From NCBI RefSeq assembly GCF_002929745.1, contig NZ_PJIQ01000002.1, positions 62,001 through 126,000 on the forward strand: a DNA stretch of 64,000 nucleotides. Direction: 5' to 3'. Both the position numbers and the translations under genes were made by a program. Origin of the DNA: Arthrobacter sp. B1805 (GTDB lineage Bacteria > Actinomycetota > Actinomycetes > Actinomycetales > Micrococcaceae). A model generated the notes under the pieces. That model worked only from the letters and a program-made list of their open reading frames with translations, was not told where the DNA came from and searched no databases. Below are positions 19,840 through 28,698 of this stretch, piece after piece (position 1 is the first letter of the stretch; the number at the start of each line of letters is the position of its first letter).

Positions 19840-22515
19840 ATGAGTGACGACATCACCGGTAACGGCAACGGATTGGACGTACCCCTCGAGGGTGAGGTCC
19901 TGACGGACCGCATCGAGCAGGTCGACCTGCAGACGGAGATGCAGCGGTCCTATCTGGACTATGCGATGGCGGTCATCGTCGGTCGCGCCCTGCCCGATGT
20001 GCGCGACGGCCTGAAGCCGGTCCACCGCCGGGTGCTCTACGCGATGTTCGACGGCGGCTACCGCCCGGACCGCTCGTTCAACAAGTGTGCCCGCGTTGTC
20101 GGCGAAGTCATGGGGCAGTACCACCCGCATGGTGATTCGGCCATCTACGATGCCCTCGTCCGCCTGATCCAGGACTGGACCATGCGGTATCCGCTGGCAC
20201 TCGGACAGGGCAACTTCGGGTCCCCAGGTAACGACGGCGCGGCGGCCCCCCGGTACACGGAGACGAAGATGGCTCCGCTCGCCATGGAGATGGTGCGGGA
20301 CATCGATGAGGAGACCGTCGACTTCCAGGACAACTACGACGGCAAGAACCAGGAGCCGACGATCCTTCCGTCTCGCTTCCCGAACCTGCTCGTCAACGGG
20401 TCGTCCGGCATCGCCGTCGGTATGGCCACCAACATCCCTCCGCACAACCTCAGGGAGGTCGCCGACGGCGTCCAGTGGTACCTGGAGCACCCGGAGGCCT
20501 CGAAGGAGGAGCTGCTCGAGGCCCTCATCGCCCGGATCAAGGGTCCCGACTTCCCGACCGGAGCGCAGATCCTCGGCCACAAGGGCATCGAGGATGCCTA
20601 CCGGACGGGGCGTGGTTCGATCACCATGCGCGCCGTCGTCAACGTCGAGGAGATCCAGAACCGTACCTGCCTCGTTGTCACGGAGCTGCCCTACCAGGCG
20701 AACCCGGACAACCTGGCGATCAAGATTGCCGAACTCGTCAAGGACGGCAAGGTCAGTGGTGTCGCGGACCTCCGCGACGAGACCTCGGGACGCACGGGCC
20801 AGCGCCTCGTGATCGTGCTCAAGCGCGACGCCGTCGCCAAGGTCGTTCTGAACAACCTCTACAAGCACACGCAGCTTCAGGACAACTTCAGCGCGAACAT
20901 GCTGGCGATCGTCGACGACGTGCCGCGCACGCTCAGCCTCGACGCCTTCATCCGTCACTGGGTCACGCACCAGCTCGAAGTCATCGTGCGCCGCACCCGG
21001 TACCGGCTGCGGAAGGCGGAGGAGGAAGCGCACATCCTGCGCGGACTGCTCAAGGCGCTCGACGCACTCGACGAGGTCATCGCCCTGATCCGCGCCTCGA
21101 CGACCACAGATGAGGCCCGCGACGGGCTCATGGGTCTTCTCTCCATCGACGAGCTGCAGGCCACCGCCATCCTGAACATGCAACTCCGCCGCCTCGCGGC
21201 GCTCGAGCGGCAGAAAATCCAGGACCGCCACGCCGAACTCGAATCCATGATCACCGAATTCAACCGGATCCTCGCTTCCGAGGATGTCCAGCGCGGCATC
21301 GTCAGTACGGAGTTGTCGGAGATCGTGGCCAAGTTCGGCGATGATCGGCGCACCGAGATCCTCATGGGCTATGACGGCGACATGAGCATGGAGGACCTGA
21401 TCCCGGAGGAGGAGATGGTCGTCACCATCACCCGCGGCGGGTACGTCAAGCGCACGCGCAGCGACAACTACCGTCAGCAGGCGCGCGGCGGCAAGGGCAT
21501 CAAGGGCGCGCAACTGCGCGGGGACGACGTCGTCGAGCACTTCTTCGTCACCACCACCCACCACTGGTTGCTGTTCTTCACGAACCTCGGTCGGGTCTAC
21601 CGTGCGAAGGCGTACGAACTCGTCGAAGCTGCCCGGGATGCAAAGGGTCAGCACGTCGCCAACCTCCTGGCCTTCCAACCGGACGAGACCATCGCCCAGG
21701 TCCTCGACCTGCGCGACTACCAGCAGTCACCGTTCCTGGTGCTCGCCACCAAGCGGGGACTCGTGAAGAAGACACGGCTCGAGGACTACGACACCAACCG
21801 GTCCGCCGGCGTGATCGCGATCAATCTCCGCGACAACGACGAGCTCGTGTCGGCACAGCTCGTCGCGAGTGATGACGACATCATGCTTGTGTCCCGCAAG
21901 GGACAGTCGCTGCGCTTCACGGCGGACGACGACGCGCTGCGGCCGATGGGTCGCGCCACGTCCGGCGTGACCGGGATGAAGTTCCGCGATGACGACGAGC
22001 TGCTCGCCGCCAGCGTGGTCACCGACGACTCCTATGTCTTCATCGTGACCGAGGGTGGCTTCGCCAAGAGGACGAAGGTCGACGACTACCGCGTCCAGGG
22101 TCGTGGCGGGCTCGGAATCAAGGTGGCCAAGCTGGCCGAGGAACGCGGTGACCTCGTCGGCGCGCTCGTCGTGCAGGAGGAAGACGAGGTGCTGGTGGTC
22201 ATGGGAGGTGGCAAGGTGGTCCGTTCCGCCGTTGCCGGCGTACCCGCCAAGGGCCGTGACACGATGGGCGTCATCTTCGCCAAGCCCGACAAGAGCGACC
22301 GCATCATCGCCGTGGCCCGCAACAGTGAGCGTAGCGTTGCCGTCGAGGAGGGGTTGATCGAGGATCCCTCCGAAGCGAGCCCTGACGTCGACGTTATCGA
22401 TACGGTCACGCCGCAGGAGGAACCTGCGGAGTTCACAGCCGATGAAGTACGGTTGTCGACAGAGGAAACGGCTGAGCCTGACGCTGAGTCGCCGGAACAC
22501 GGAGGTAGCGAGTGA
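19840..22515 (+). CDS. gyrA: DNA gyrase subunit A
   Basis: The DNA breakage-reunion subunit. The active-site Tyr is in [14 protein letters not shown]. The quinolone region reads [14 protein letters not shown], retaining the Ser and Asp equivalent to E. coli S83 and D87, so the common resistance changes are absent. The six-bladed C-terminal domain includes the GyrA box QARGGKGI. The acidic C-terminal tail (about 60 residues rich in Glu, Pro and Asp) is longer than in E. coli. The stop overlaps the next start (GTGA). Confidence 0.98.
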   Translation: MSDDITGNGNGLDVPLEGEVLTDRIEQVDLQTEMQRSYLDYAMAVIVGRALPDVRDGLKPVHRRVLYAMFDGGYRPDRSFNKCARVVGEVMGQYHPHGDSAIYDALVRLIQDWTMRYPLALGQGNFGSPGNDGAAAPRYTETKMAPLAMEMVRDIDEETVDFQDNYDGKNQEPTILPSRFPNLLVNGSSGIAVGMATNIPPHNLREVADGVQWYLEHPEASKEELLEALIARIKGPDFPTGAQILGHKGIEDAYRTGRGSITMRAVVNVEEIQNRTCLVVTELPYQANPDNLAIKIAELVKDGKVSGVADLRDETSGRTGQRLVIVLKRDAVAKVVLNNLYKHTQLQDNFSANMLAIVDDVPRTLSLDAFIRHWVTHQLEVIVRRTRYRLRKAEEEAHILRGLLKALDALDEVIALIRASTTTDEARDGLMGLLSIDELQATAILNMQLRRLAALERQKIQDRHAELESMITEFNRILASEDVQRGIVSTELSEIVAKFGDDRRTEILMGYDGDMSMEDLIPEEEMVVTITRGGYVKRTRSDNYRQQARGGKGIKGAQLRGDDVVEHFFVTTTHHWLLFFTNLGRVYRAKAYELVEAARDAKGQHVANLLAFQPDETIAQVLDLRDYQQSPFLVLATKRGLVKKTRLEDYDTNRSAGVIAINLRDNDELVSAQLVASDDDIMLVSRKGQSLRFTADDDALRPMGRATSGVTGMKFRDDDELLAASVVTDDSYVFIVTEGGFAKRTKVDDYRVQGRGGLGIKVAKLAEERGDLVGALVVQEEDEVLVVMGGGKVVRSAVAGVPAKGRDTMGVIFAKPDKSDRIIAVARNSERSVAVEEGLIEDPSEASPDVDVIDTVTPQEEPAEFTADEVRLSTEETAEPDAESPEHGGSE

Positions 22516-23048
22516 GCTCGGCCAACACCAACCCGCGAGGTCCCAGTGGACAAGTGCGGACGTCCGCTGCTCCTCCGCGGGTGAATGCTCCCGCTCGTCC
22601 CGCCCAGCGCCCTGCGTCAGCGGGAGGACAGGGAGCCCGTCCGGGACAGCGTCCTGGACTGGTCAAGCCGGCTCCGAAGGCGAAAGCCCGCAAGGCTCGG
22701 CTTCTTGTCAGCAAAGTGGACCCGTGGTCCGTTCTCAAGATGTCGTTCCTGCTGTCGGTAGCACTCGGGATCGTGACCGTGGTGGCCTCCTTCGTCATCT
22801 GGACCGTTCTGGACCTGACCGGGATCTTCGACGGCGTCAACGAGCTCCTGCGGGAGATCGCCGGTTCGGAGAGTGGCGGGTTCGATCTCCGCCAGTTCGC
22901 TTCCCTGCCGCAGGTGTTGTCCTTCGCCACGATCATCGCCGTGGTGAACGTGGTGCTCCTGACTGCGCTGGCCATGCTGTCCGCGGTGCTCTACAACATC
23001 TCGTCCACCCTGGTCGGCGGAATCGGCGTGACGCTGACCGACGACTAG
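22512..23048 (+). CDS. DUF3566 family transmembrane protein
   Basis: The 178-residue product has a disordered, Pro/Ala/Arg-rich N-terminus of about 60 residues, then the DUF3566 domain: [18 protein letters not shown] begins one membrane segment, and a second follows near [18 protein letters not shown]. This family is found directly after gyrA across actinobacteria; its function is unknown. The GTG start overlaps the gyrA stop by 4 bases, so expression is probably coupled to gyrase. Confidence 0.93.
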   Translation: MSSANTNPRGPSGQVRTSAAPPRVNAPARPAQRPASAGGQGARPGQRPGLVKPAPKAKARKARLLVSKVDPWSVLKMSFLLSVALGIVTVVASFVIWTVLDLTGIFDGVNELLREIAGSESGGFDLRQFASLPQVLSFATIIAVVNVVLLTALAMLSAVLYNISSTLVGGIGVTLTDD

Positions 23049-23134
23049 GAGACCGGCCTCTTCGTCGCCTGAGAGCGATTTGAAGAATGGCGAGACACTA
23101 CTGTAAAGTCGTATCTCGGCCCGAAGAGGTATCG

Positions 23135-23208
23135 GGGCGTATAGCTCAGGCGGTTAGAGCGCTTCGCTGATAACGAAGAGGTCCCAGGTTCAAGTCCTGG
23201 TACGCCCA
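23135..23208 (+). tRNA. tRNA-Ile (GAT anticodon)
   Basis: Complete cloverleaf: acceptor GGGCGTA/TACGCCC, D-arm GCTCAGGCGGTTAGAGC, anticodon GAT at 23169-23171, T-arm with GGTTCAAGTCC. The CCA end is not encoded. It stands alone, not in an rRNA operon, as is usual after gyrA in actinobacteria. Confidence 0.97.
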
Positions 23209-23246
23209 CGGATCCATCACTCGCAGGTACCTGCAAGGAGACTGTT

Positions 23247-23363
23247 GTGAAGAAGTTGCTCATTGCGGCAGCGGCTGCAGCAGGCGTCCTGGTGTACAAG
23301 CGGTGGCAGGATGCCGAGAAGAGCAAGGGTGTTTGGAGCAATGCGACGGACGACGTCGCGTAG
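23247..23363 (+). CDS. DLW-39 family protein (38 residues)
   Basis: A very small gene between the two tRNAs. GTG start with a strong AAGGAG ribosome site. The product begins MKKLLIAAAAAAGVLVYKRW, a short membrane helix, then a charged stretch and GVWSNATDDVA. This matches the actinobacterial DLW-39 family (named for its Asp-Leu-Trp motif and about 39 residues), which is normally found here, although the motif reads Gly-Val-Trp in this copy. The function is unknown. Confidence 0.88.
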   Translation: MKKLLIAAAAAAGVLVYKRWQDAEKSKGVWSNATDDVA

Positions 23364-23408
23364 CGAGAACGGTTGTCCGGTGCAGTTATACTGGACGAGG
23401 TTCATTTC

Positions 23409-23481
23409 GGGGGCATGGCGCAATTGGTAGCGCACCTGCTTTGCAAGCAGGGGGTTCGGGGTTCGAGTCCCCGTGCCTCCA
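23409..23481 (+). tRNA. tRNA-Ala (TGC anticodon)
   Basis: Acceptor GGGGGCA/TGCCTCC (one G-U pair), anticodon TGC at 23442-23444, T-arm GGTTCGAGTCC. No encoded CCA. A 15-bp terminator hairpin follows within six bases. Confidence 0.97.
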
Positions 23482-23486
23482 CCGAA

Positions 23487-23520
23487 AGGGAAGTCCCGGT
23501 CATACGACCGGGACTTCCCT
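23487..23520 (+). terminator. Terminator after tRNA-Ala
   Basis: Perfect 15-bp stem (AGGGAAGTCCCGGTC and its complement) with a 4-base loop ATAC, followed by GCTTT. Confidence 0.88.
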
Positions 23521-23572
23521 GCTTTAAGACGTGTGTCGGTGACCCCGGAACGGTGTGGAATAGGGTTGCCCG

Positions 23573-24493
23573 GTGACAGTTTTCCTTTCGATCCTCGGTG
23601 TCATCGGCGTGTCCGCTTCAGGGCCCATCATGGCTGCGACAGCTGCTCCCGCGCTCGCCATCGCCTTCTGGCGCAACCTGTTGGGGGCCGTTCTGATGGG
23701 CGGACCCGCCGCTGTGTCCAAGCGGGCGGAGTTCGCGGCACTGACTCGAGCGGACTGCCGGCGCCTCGCTATCGCAGCGGCGGCACTCGCGCTCCACTTC
23801 GCCTGCTTCATCACGGCTCTCAAGCTCACCTCGGTCGCTGCGGCGACGGCGCTGGTGTGCCTTCAGGTGGCGTGGATCGCGCTCTTCGACGCATTGCTCG
23901 GGTCGAGGGCCCAGGGGACGGTGGTTGCGGGACTGGCTGTCGCCTTCGTCGGCGTAGTCATCATCACCGGATTCGATCTCTCCCTGTCGCGTGAGGCGTT
24001 GCTGGGGGACATCCTCGCTCTGGCGGGAGGCGCGCTGGCCGGTATCTACCAGATGGCAGGTGCCGCTGCCCGCAGGACCTTATCCACCGGCACCTACACG
24101 ACCCTGTGCTACGGGGCATGCGCCGTGATCCTTCTCGGCATGTGCGCGGTGACCAACCAGCCGATCATCGGGTTCACTCCAGCGGCCTGGGCCGGCATCC
24201 TTGCCGTGACGCTGCTTGCGCAGATCATGGGCCACTCGGTCTTCAACCACTTGCTGGCTGTCATGAGCCCGCTCGTGGTGTCGATGATCATCCTGCTGGA
24301 GATACCCGGTGCCGCGATCCTGGCAGCGGTCTTCCTCGGGGAGAAACTACCAGCCGGCACCTACGGTGGTCTCGCACTGATTCTCGTCGGTCTGGCGGTC
24401 GTGATCCGTGGACAGCAGAGGCGGCGCAGCCGCCGTAGAACGCTCGGCCAGGAGGGCATCGCCGCTCCCCCGCCTGTTCTCGGCGGTGAGTAG
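23573..24493 (+). CDS. EamA family drug/metabolite transporter
   Basis: The 306-residue hydrophobic product has about ten membrane helices in two halves, each with an EamA-type ending (LVCLQVAWIALFDALLGSR in the first half, ILLEIPGAAILAAVFLGEKL in the second). This is the drug/metabolite transporter superfamily, and the substrate cannot be read from the sequence. The C-terminus is basic and cytoplasmic. GTG start. It is a single gene between a tRNA terminator and a bidirectional hairpin. Confidence 0.88.
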   Translation: MTVFLSILGVIGVSASGPIMAATAAPALAIAFWRNLLGAVLMGGPAAVSKRAEFAALTRADCRRLAIAAAALALHFACFITALKLTSVAAATALVCLQVAWIALFDALLGSRAQGTVVAGLAVAFVGVVIITGFDLSLSREALLGDILALAGGALAGIYQMAGAAARRTLSTGTYTTLCYGACAVILLGMCAVTNQPIIGFTPAAWAGILAVTLLAQIMGHSVFNHLLAVMSPLVVSMIILLEIPGAAILAAVFLGEKLPAGTYGGLALILVGLAVVIRGQQRRRSRRRTLGQEGIAAPPPVLGGE

Positions 24494-24511
24494 CGCGGAG
24501 TACGGGAACAA

Positions 24512-24543
24512 GAAGACCCCCGAGCGTCTGCCCGGGGGTCTTC
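24512..24543. terminator. Bidirectional terminator between convergent genes
   Basis: Ten-bp perfect stem GAAGACCCCC / GGGGGTCTTC with a 12-base loop, between the stop of the EamA gene and the stop of the convergent gene at 24566. Confidence 0.85.
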
Positions 24544-24565
24544 GTCGTCGCGATGCTCGGTTCTG

Positions 24566-25471
24566 TCAGGCCTGAGTGCCGTCGGATGGCTTCGCGGCAT
24601 GCTTGGCGGTTTCCGTGACATCCTTCGCCCGGTCAGCGACTGCTTCCGCAGCGTGGGCGGGCTTGTCCTTGGACTCCCCCGTGTCGTTGTCGGACGTCGC
24701 GGCACGCTCTGCCGCCTCCTTGATGCTCGACACGACGTCCTTTGCGTCCTGCGAGTTCTCGCCGGATCCCGCAGGGGTCGTCCTGATCGGGGCCGGTGTC
24801 TTCCAGGGATCCTCGACGGGCTTGGAAGCCCGCCAGGCGGCGACGCCTGCAACGATCGCAGCTGAGATGATGCCGAAGATCAACCAGCCCTTGCCGGACT
24901 TCTTCGCCTGGCTCCGGTTGAGCTCCTTGGACGCCTGCAGGGTCGCGGCGACGAGGCGTTTCTGTGCGTTCTTGACGGTGTTCTTGTCGCCGGTCACCTT
25001 CGTGACTGCCTTCTCGACGACGGGAGGCACAGTGGCGGCAGCCAGCGATCGCGAGGCGGTGTCGGCGGCTTCCCCGAGCTTGCTCGACAACGCGGGCAGG
25101 TAGTCGTCGACGACCTTGCCCTTCGCGGAGTTCAGCACGGGAGTAGCCTTGTCGAGCGTTTCCTGGATCCGAGGAGTCGTCTCGTCGATGACCTGCGTGA
25201 TGCGCGGGCCGACGCTGTCGATTCCGTCCTGAATCTTGGGGGTGACGACGGCGATGCCACTTGAGATACCTTCGGCCGCTTTGCGGACGGTCTCCTGCAG
25301 AGCCGGTCCGGCGGTCTCGATGCCCTTCTCCCAGCGGGGCTTCGCCCAGCCGTAGGCGGCGTCGACGTGAGGGGATGCCCACTCGCGGGCTGCCACCACT
25401 CCAGCAGCGAATGCTGCTGCAAGAGCGGCGCTCTCCTCGAGTTCGTGGGTGACAGGTACGTTCTTCTTCAC
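24566..25471 (-). CDS. Hypothetical helical membrane-anchored protein
   Basis: I do not recognise a family. The 301-residue product has a long helical N-terminal part (residues about 15-190) with repeated amphipathic segments resembling apolipoprotein- or phasin-like helices, then one membrane helix (WLIFGIISAAIVAGVAAW, about residues 196-213), then the motif RASKPVEDPWKTP and a disordered Asp/Ser/Ala/Lys-rich tail. I start at GTG 25471 because GGAGG precedes it; the frame is open upstream to 25519. It is likely an envelope-associated protein. It is divergent from the cyclophilin gene. Confidence 0.8.
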   Translation of the reverse strand: MKKNVPVTHELEESAALAAAFAAGVVAAREWASPHVDAAYGWAKPRWEKGIETAGPALQETVRKAAEGISSGIAVVTPKIQDGIDSVGPRITQVIDETTPRIQETLDKATPVLNSAKGKVVDDYLPALSSKLGEAADTASRSLAAATVPPVVEKAVTKVTGDKNTVKNAQKRLVAATLQASKELNRSQAKKSGKGWLIFGIISAAIVAGVAAWRASKPVEDPWKTPAPIRTTPAGSGENSQDAKDVVSSIKEAAERAATSDNDTGESKDKPAHAAEAVADRAKDVTETAKHAAKPSDGTQA

Positions 25472-25634
25472 AAAGACCTCCAGGGGATGGTTGCTCGTTC
25501 TGATCAGCCTACGTTGCATGGGCAGGGGGTGCTATCAGCTCAGTCCGCAAATACTCTGTTTCCCGGACCTTTCACTGTGCGCGGAATAGGTCTCCTCCAG
25601 CTTATTGTCAGGAGCCGCGTGGAAGAATGGCCCC

Positions 25635-26177
25635 ATGACTGCTATCCCAACTGCCACAGCCACCATCCACACGAACCAGGGCGACATCAAGGTCAACCTC
25701 TTCGGCAACCACGCCCCGAAGACGGTGAAGAACTTCGTAGGACTCGCCACCGGTGAGATCACCTGGACCCACCCGCAGACCGGCGAGGAGAGCAACGCCC
25801 CCCTCTACAGCGGCACGATCTTCCACCGCATCATCAAGGACTTCATGATTCAGGGAGGGGATCCGCTGGGCCAGGGCATCGGCGGGCCGGGCTACAAGTT
25901 CGACGACGAGATCAACCCCGACCTCACCTTCAACGAGCCCTACAAGCTTGCGATGGCCAACGCAGGGCTCCAGGGTGGTCGCGGCACCAACGGATCCCAG
26001 TTCTTCATCACCTCGGTGCCGACCACCTGGTTGCAGGGTAAGCACACGATCTTCGGTGATGTCACGGACGAGGAGTCCCGCAAGGTGGTCGACAAGCTGA
26101 ATGCGATCGCGACCGATATGAGGGACAAGCCCCTCGACGACGTCGTGATCGAGAGCATCACCGTGGAACAGCTCTAG
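25635..26177 (+). CDS. Cyclophilin-type peptidyl-prolyl cis-trans isomerase
   Basis: It catalyses proline isomerisation. The cyclophilin core is complete: GTIFHRIIKDFMIQGGDPLG with the catalytic Arg, Phe and Gln, then NGSQFFITSVPTTWLQGKHTIFGDV. No signal peptide is visible, so it is cytoplasmic. ATG 25635 is chosen over an upstream in-frame ATG because it gives the usual 180-residue form. This gene corresponds to ppiA near oriC in mycobacteria. The rhomboid gene starts 4 bases after the stop, which suggests an operon. Confidence 0.95.
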   Translation: MTAIPTATATIHTNQGDIKVNLFGNHAPKTVKNFVGLATGEITWTHPQTGEESNAPLYSGTIFHRIIKDFMIQGGDPLGQGIGGPGYKFDDEINPDLTFNEPYKLAMANAGLQGGRGTNGSQFFITSVPTTWLQGKHTIFGDVTDEESRKVVDKLNAIATDMRDKPLDDVVIESITVEQL

Positions 26178-26181
26178 CCGA

Positions 26182-27054
26182 ATGTCCTACGGTGTGCCCG
26201 CGCCTGACGCAGGCAGCCAGCAGGCTCCGGTGTGCCCGAGGCACCAGGACCGCGTCAGCTATGTGAGATGCCAGCGGTGCGGCCGTCCCGCCTGCCCGGA
26301 GTGCCAGCGGCCGGCCGCCGTCGGATTCCAGTGCGTGGATTGCGTGCGCGAACAGGCGGCGAGTGCGCCTGCGTACAAGAACGCGTTCGGGGGCGTCGCG
26401 CGCGGGAACACCATGGTCGTCACCTACACGCTCATCGGTCTATGCGTCGTGGTGTTCCTGCTCCAGCTCGTTTTGCCTGGAATCACCCGGAGCTTTTCCT
26501 ACGCGCCCGTGTTCACCGCGGGCGCAGGGGGAGTCATTCCCGCTGAACCCTGGCGCATGGTGACCGCGGCGTTCCTCCATTCGCAGGGATCCTTCCTGCA
26601 CATCGCGCTCAACATGTACGTGCTCTACATCCTGGGCAAGGTACTCGAGCCCGCCATGGGCCGCGCGCGATTCCTGGCGCTGTACCTCATCTCGGCGGTA
26701 GGAGGATCTGTCGGCGTCCTGTTGCTCAGCGGACCCATGCAGTACGTCGTCGGTGCATCCGGTGCTGTCTTCGGCCTGTTCGGAGCGTTGTTCATCGTGC
26801 AACGCCGGCGGGGCGGCGACGTGCGGCAGATCGTCGTCCTGATAGCGATCAATGCAGTAGTCGGCTTCCTCGTGCCGAACATCGCGTGGCAGGCCCACCT
26901 CGGTGGTCTCCTCGCCGGTGCGGCCTGTGCTGCCGTGATCGCCTATGCGCCGAAAGGTGCACGCCAGGCTCAGCTGCAGTGGCTCGGCCTCGGGGGCGTC
27001 GTCGTACTCCTGGCTCTGTCCACCTTCGTGGGAGTGTCACTCCTACCGTTCTAG
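26182..27054 (+). CDS. Rhomboid-family intramembrane serine protease with N-terminal zinc finger
   Basis: The N-terminal 55 residues carry a B-box-like zinc-binding pattern (CPRHQDRVSYVRCQRCGRPAC, then PECQ, CVDC). The rhomboid core follows: a TAAFLHSQGSFLHIALNMY region, the catalytic Ser in VVGASGAVFGLFGALF and the catalytic His in WQAHLGGLLAG. Six or seven membrane segments. Substrates are unknown. It is co-transcribed with the cyclophilin gene and ended by a long hairpin. Confidence 0.93.
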   Translation: MSYGVPAPDAGSQQAPVCPRHQDRVSYVRCQRCGRPACPECQRPAAVGFQCVDCVREQAASAPAYKNAFGGVARGNTMVVTYTLIGLCVVVFLLQLVLPGITRSFSYAPVFTAGAGGVIPAEPWRMVTAAFLHSQGSFLHIALNMYVLYILGKVLEPAMGRARFLALYLISAVGGSVGVLLLSGPMQYVVGASGAVFGLFGALFIVQRRRGGDVRQIVVLIAINAVVGFLVPNIAWQAHLGGLLAGAACAAVIAYAPKGARQAQLQWLGLGGVVVLLALSTFVGVSLLPF

Positions 27055-27068
27055 CCTGCTCGAAGCGT

Positions 27069-27101
27069 CAGTGGGGCCGGTACCTGGTACCGGCCCCACT
27101 G
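27069..27101. terminator. Long perfect hairpin after the rhomboid gene
   Basis: Sixteen-bp perfect inverted repeat (CAGTGGGGCCGGTACC and complement) with a 1-base centre. No T tract follows, so it may act in both directions or through Rho. It lies immediately beside the DnaA-box cluster. Confidence 0.75.
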
Positions 27102-27103
27102 CG

Positions 27104-27232
27104 TTATCCACACCAGTTATCCACACGGGGGATAACTTACACACATGTAATTCCACACCTGTGGATATCCGTTCCCCGGAATCTAGGACCCGTTCCTGAC
27201 CCATCAACAGCACTGTGCACATCTGTGGATAA
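27104..27232. promoter_or_regulatory. DnaA-box cluster upstream of crgA
   Basis: Three perfect TTATCCACA boxes: 27104-27112 and 27117-27125 (same strand, 13 bases start to start) and 27224-27232 (opposite strand). One single-mismatch box lies at 27160-27168, and weaker relatives such as GGGATAAC lie between. The cluster fills most of the 240-base gap between the rhomboid gene and crgA, and sits about 14 kb from oriC. Confidence 0.85.
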
Positions 27233-27294
27233 CTTCATGCACAGCGTGTGCACAGTGCTTTCTTTATCAGCACAGGTTCCGGGAACAGTCCGGA

Positions 27295-27543
27295 CTACCG
27301 CCAGCGGGTCGTCATGAGGAAGCCGACGATCGCGATCCCGAAACCGGCGAGGATGTTCCATGATCCCCAGGCAGCCACCGGAAGAGTGGACTCCGAGATG
27401 TAGAAGGTGATGATCCACAGAAGCCCGATGATCATGAGGCCGAACATGACCGGCTTGTACCAGACCGGGTTCGGCTTGGGCTGCGACGACTTTGCAGCAG
27501 GTGCAGCGGAGGTGGCTCTCTTGCGGGGCTTCGACTCGGGCAC
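27295..27543 (-). CDS. crgA: Cell division protein CrgA
   Basis: An actinobacterial membrane protein that interacts with FtsZ and the septal machinery. The 82-residue product has a basic N-terminal region (ESKPRKRATS), the conserved PNPVWYKPVMFGLMIIGLLW entering the first helix, and a second helix after WNILAGFGIAIVGF, ending MTTRWR. Start GTG 27543, with AGGAGAA upstream. Its upstream region holds a DnaA-box cluster. Confidence 0.95.
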   Translation of the reverse strand: MPESKPRKRATSAAPAAKSSQPKPNPVWYKPVMFGLMIIGLLWIITFYISESTLPVAAWGSWNILAGFGIAIVGFLMTTRWR

Positions 27544-27724
27544 GACTTCTCCTCGACAGGGCACGACTGCTGATCAGCAGCGCCGGTGGTCTCGCGGGCC
27601 GCCGCAGGGCGTCCGTTCCCGCAGGCTATCCTGAGGGAACAACACCATCCGGCGGCCCGGCTTTCCGAACGATTCTAGCCAAGAACCGCCGGATACCGGT
27701 GCATCCCGAGTGGCAGGAGCGGCA

Positions 27725-28528
27725 GTGGTCAGGTCAACCCTCGATCCGGCACCTGGAAACGCGACCAGGCGCCCGAGGGCGGCGAGGCGTCGCCGGTCGG
27801 TGCTCCAGTCGATCATCCAAGTCCTGGGAGAGCTGCTGATCACCGCAGGGATCGTCCTCCTGCTCTTCGTCGGCTGGGAATTGTGGTGGACCAACATCGA
27901 CTCGGGTATCAAGCAGGAGCAGGCCCTCGAGCAGTTCTTCGCCGATGTGCCCGCGATCGATTCCGGACGCGAGGCGACTGACGACGTCGAGGTCCGGGAC
28001 TTCGGTGAGCCCGTCGTTCTCTCCCCGACCGATCTCGAGGGAACTTTCGGAGTCGTCTACATACCCCGGTTCGGCGCCGAATACTCACGGCCGGTGTCGG
28101 CAGGTGTAGGGACGGACGTCCTCGACAACCTCGGTCTCGGCCACTACCCCGGCACCGGCGCGCCGGGTGAGGTCGGGAACTTCGCGCTTGCCGGGCACCG
28201 GCAGACCCACGGCCAGGTACTCGACCAGATCCACACGCTCGTCCCGGGCGACCGCATCTACGTGCAGACGCGGGACGGTTTCTATACCTATGTATTCCGC
28301 AACACCGAGATCGTCCTGCCGGATCGCGCAGACGTCATCGCGCCGGTGCCCACCGATCCGGCCGCTGAACCCGTGGACAGGATCCTCACCCTGACCAGCT
28401 GCAATCCGCGCTTCGGTGCGCAGGAGCGTATTATTGCTTATTCGGTCATGGAGTCATGGCGTCCTTCGGATGCCGGCCCGCCACCCGAGATCGCGGAGCA
28501 GGTAGCCCGCGCAGCAGGACAGGGATAG
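27725..28528 (+). CDS. Class E sortase
   Basis: A membrane-bound transpeptidase that cuts a C-terminal LAxTG-like signal and links surface proteins to the cell wall. A basic N-terminus and one membrane helix (IIQVLGELLITAGIVLLLFV) precede the sortase domain. The catalytic His is in FALAGHRQTHG and the catalytic Cys in LTLTSCNPRFGAQERI, whose Arg completes the triad. This TLTxC form is typical of class E. GTG 27725 has AGGAG five bases upstream; 27710 is an alternative. No sortase substrate gene is adjacent. Confidence 0.92.
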   Translation: MVRSTLDPAPGNATRRPRAARRRRSVLQSIIQVLGELLITAGIVLLLFVGWELWWTNIDSGIKQEQALEQFFADVPAIDSGREATDDVEVRDFGEPVVLSPTDLEGTFGVVYIPRFGAEYSRPVSAGVGTDVLDNLGLGHYPGTGAPGEVGNFALAGHRQTHGQVLDQIHTLVPGDRIYVQTRDGFYTYVFRNTEIVLPDRADVIAPVPTDPAAEPVDRILTLTSCNPRFGAQERIIAYSVMESWRPSDAGPPPEIAEQVARAAGQG

Positions 28529-28533
28529 TCGCG

Positions 28534-28695
28534 ATGTATGGATGGATATTCCGGGCCCTCCCCGGTCCGCTCTGGATGCGCGTTATCCTCTCGCTGATCC
28601 TCGTCCTCGCGGCCGTCGCAGTGCTGATGGTCTTCGTGTTTCCCTGGGTCTCGCAGTTCAATCCGCTCACAGATTCAACGATTGGTTCCCCGTAG
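28534..28695 (+). CDS. Small membrane protein between sortase and pabA
   Basis: The 53-residue product starts MYGWIFRALPGPLWMRV, followed by one membrane helix (VILSLILVLAAVAVLMVFVF) and a short outer tail with PWVSQFNPL. The ATG is preceded by AGGGA. It lies 5 bases after the sortase stop and 3 bases before pabA, so all three are probably co-transcribed. A similar small protein occupies this slot in many actinobacteria; its function is unknown. Confidence 0.85.
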   Translation: MYGWIFRALPGPLWMRVILSLILVLAAVAVLMVFVFPWVSQFNPLTDSTIGSP

Positions 28696-28698
28696 CTC

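Noticed and set aside
24080-24088. A single DnaA-box-like TTATCCACC within the EamA transporter gene
   Set aside because: An isolated one-mismatch match inside coding sequence; not enough for a regulatory claim.
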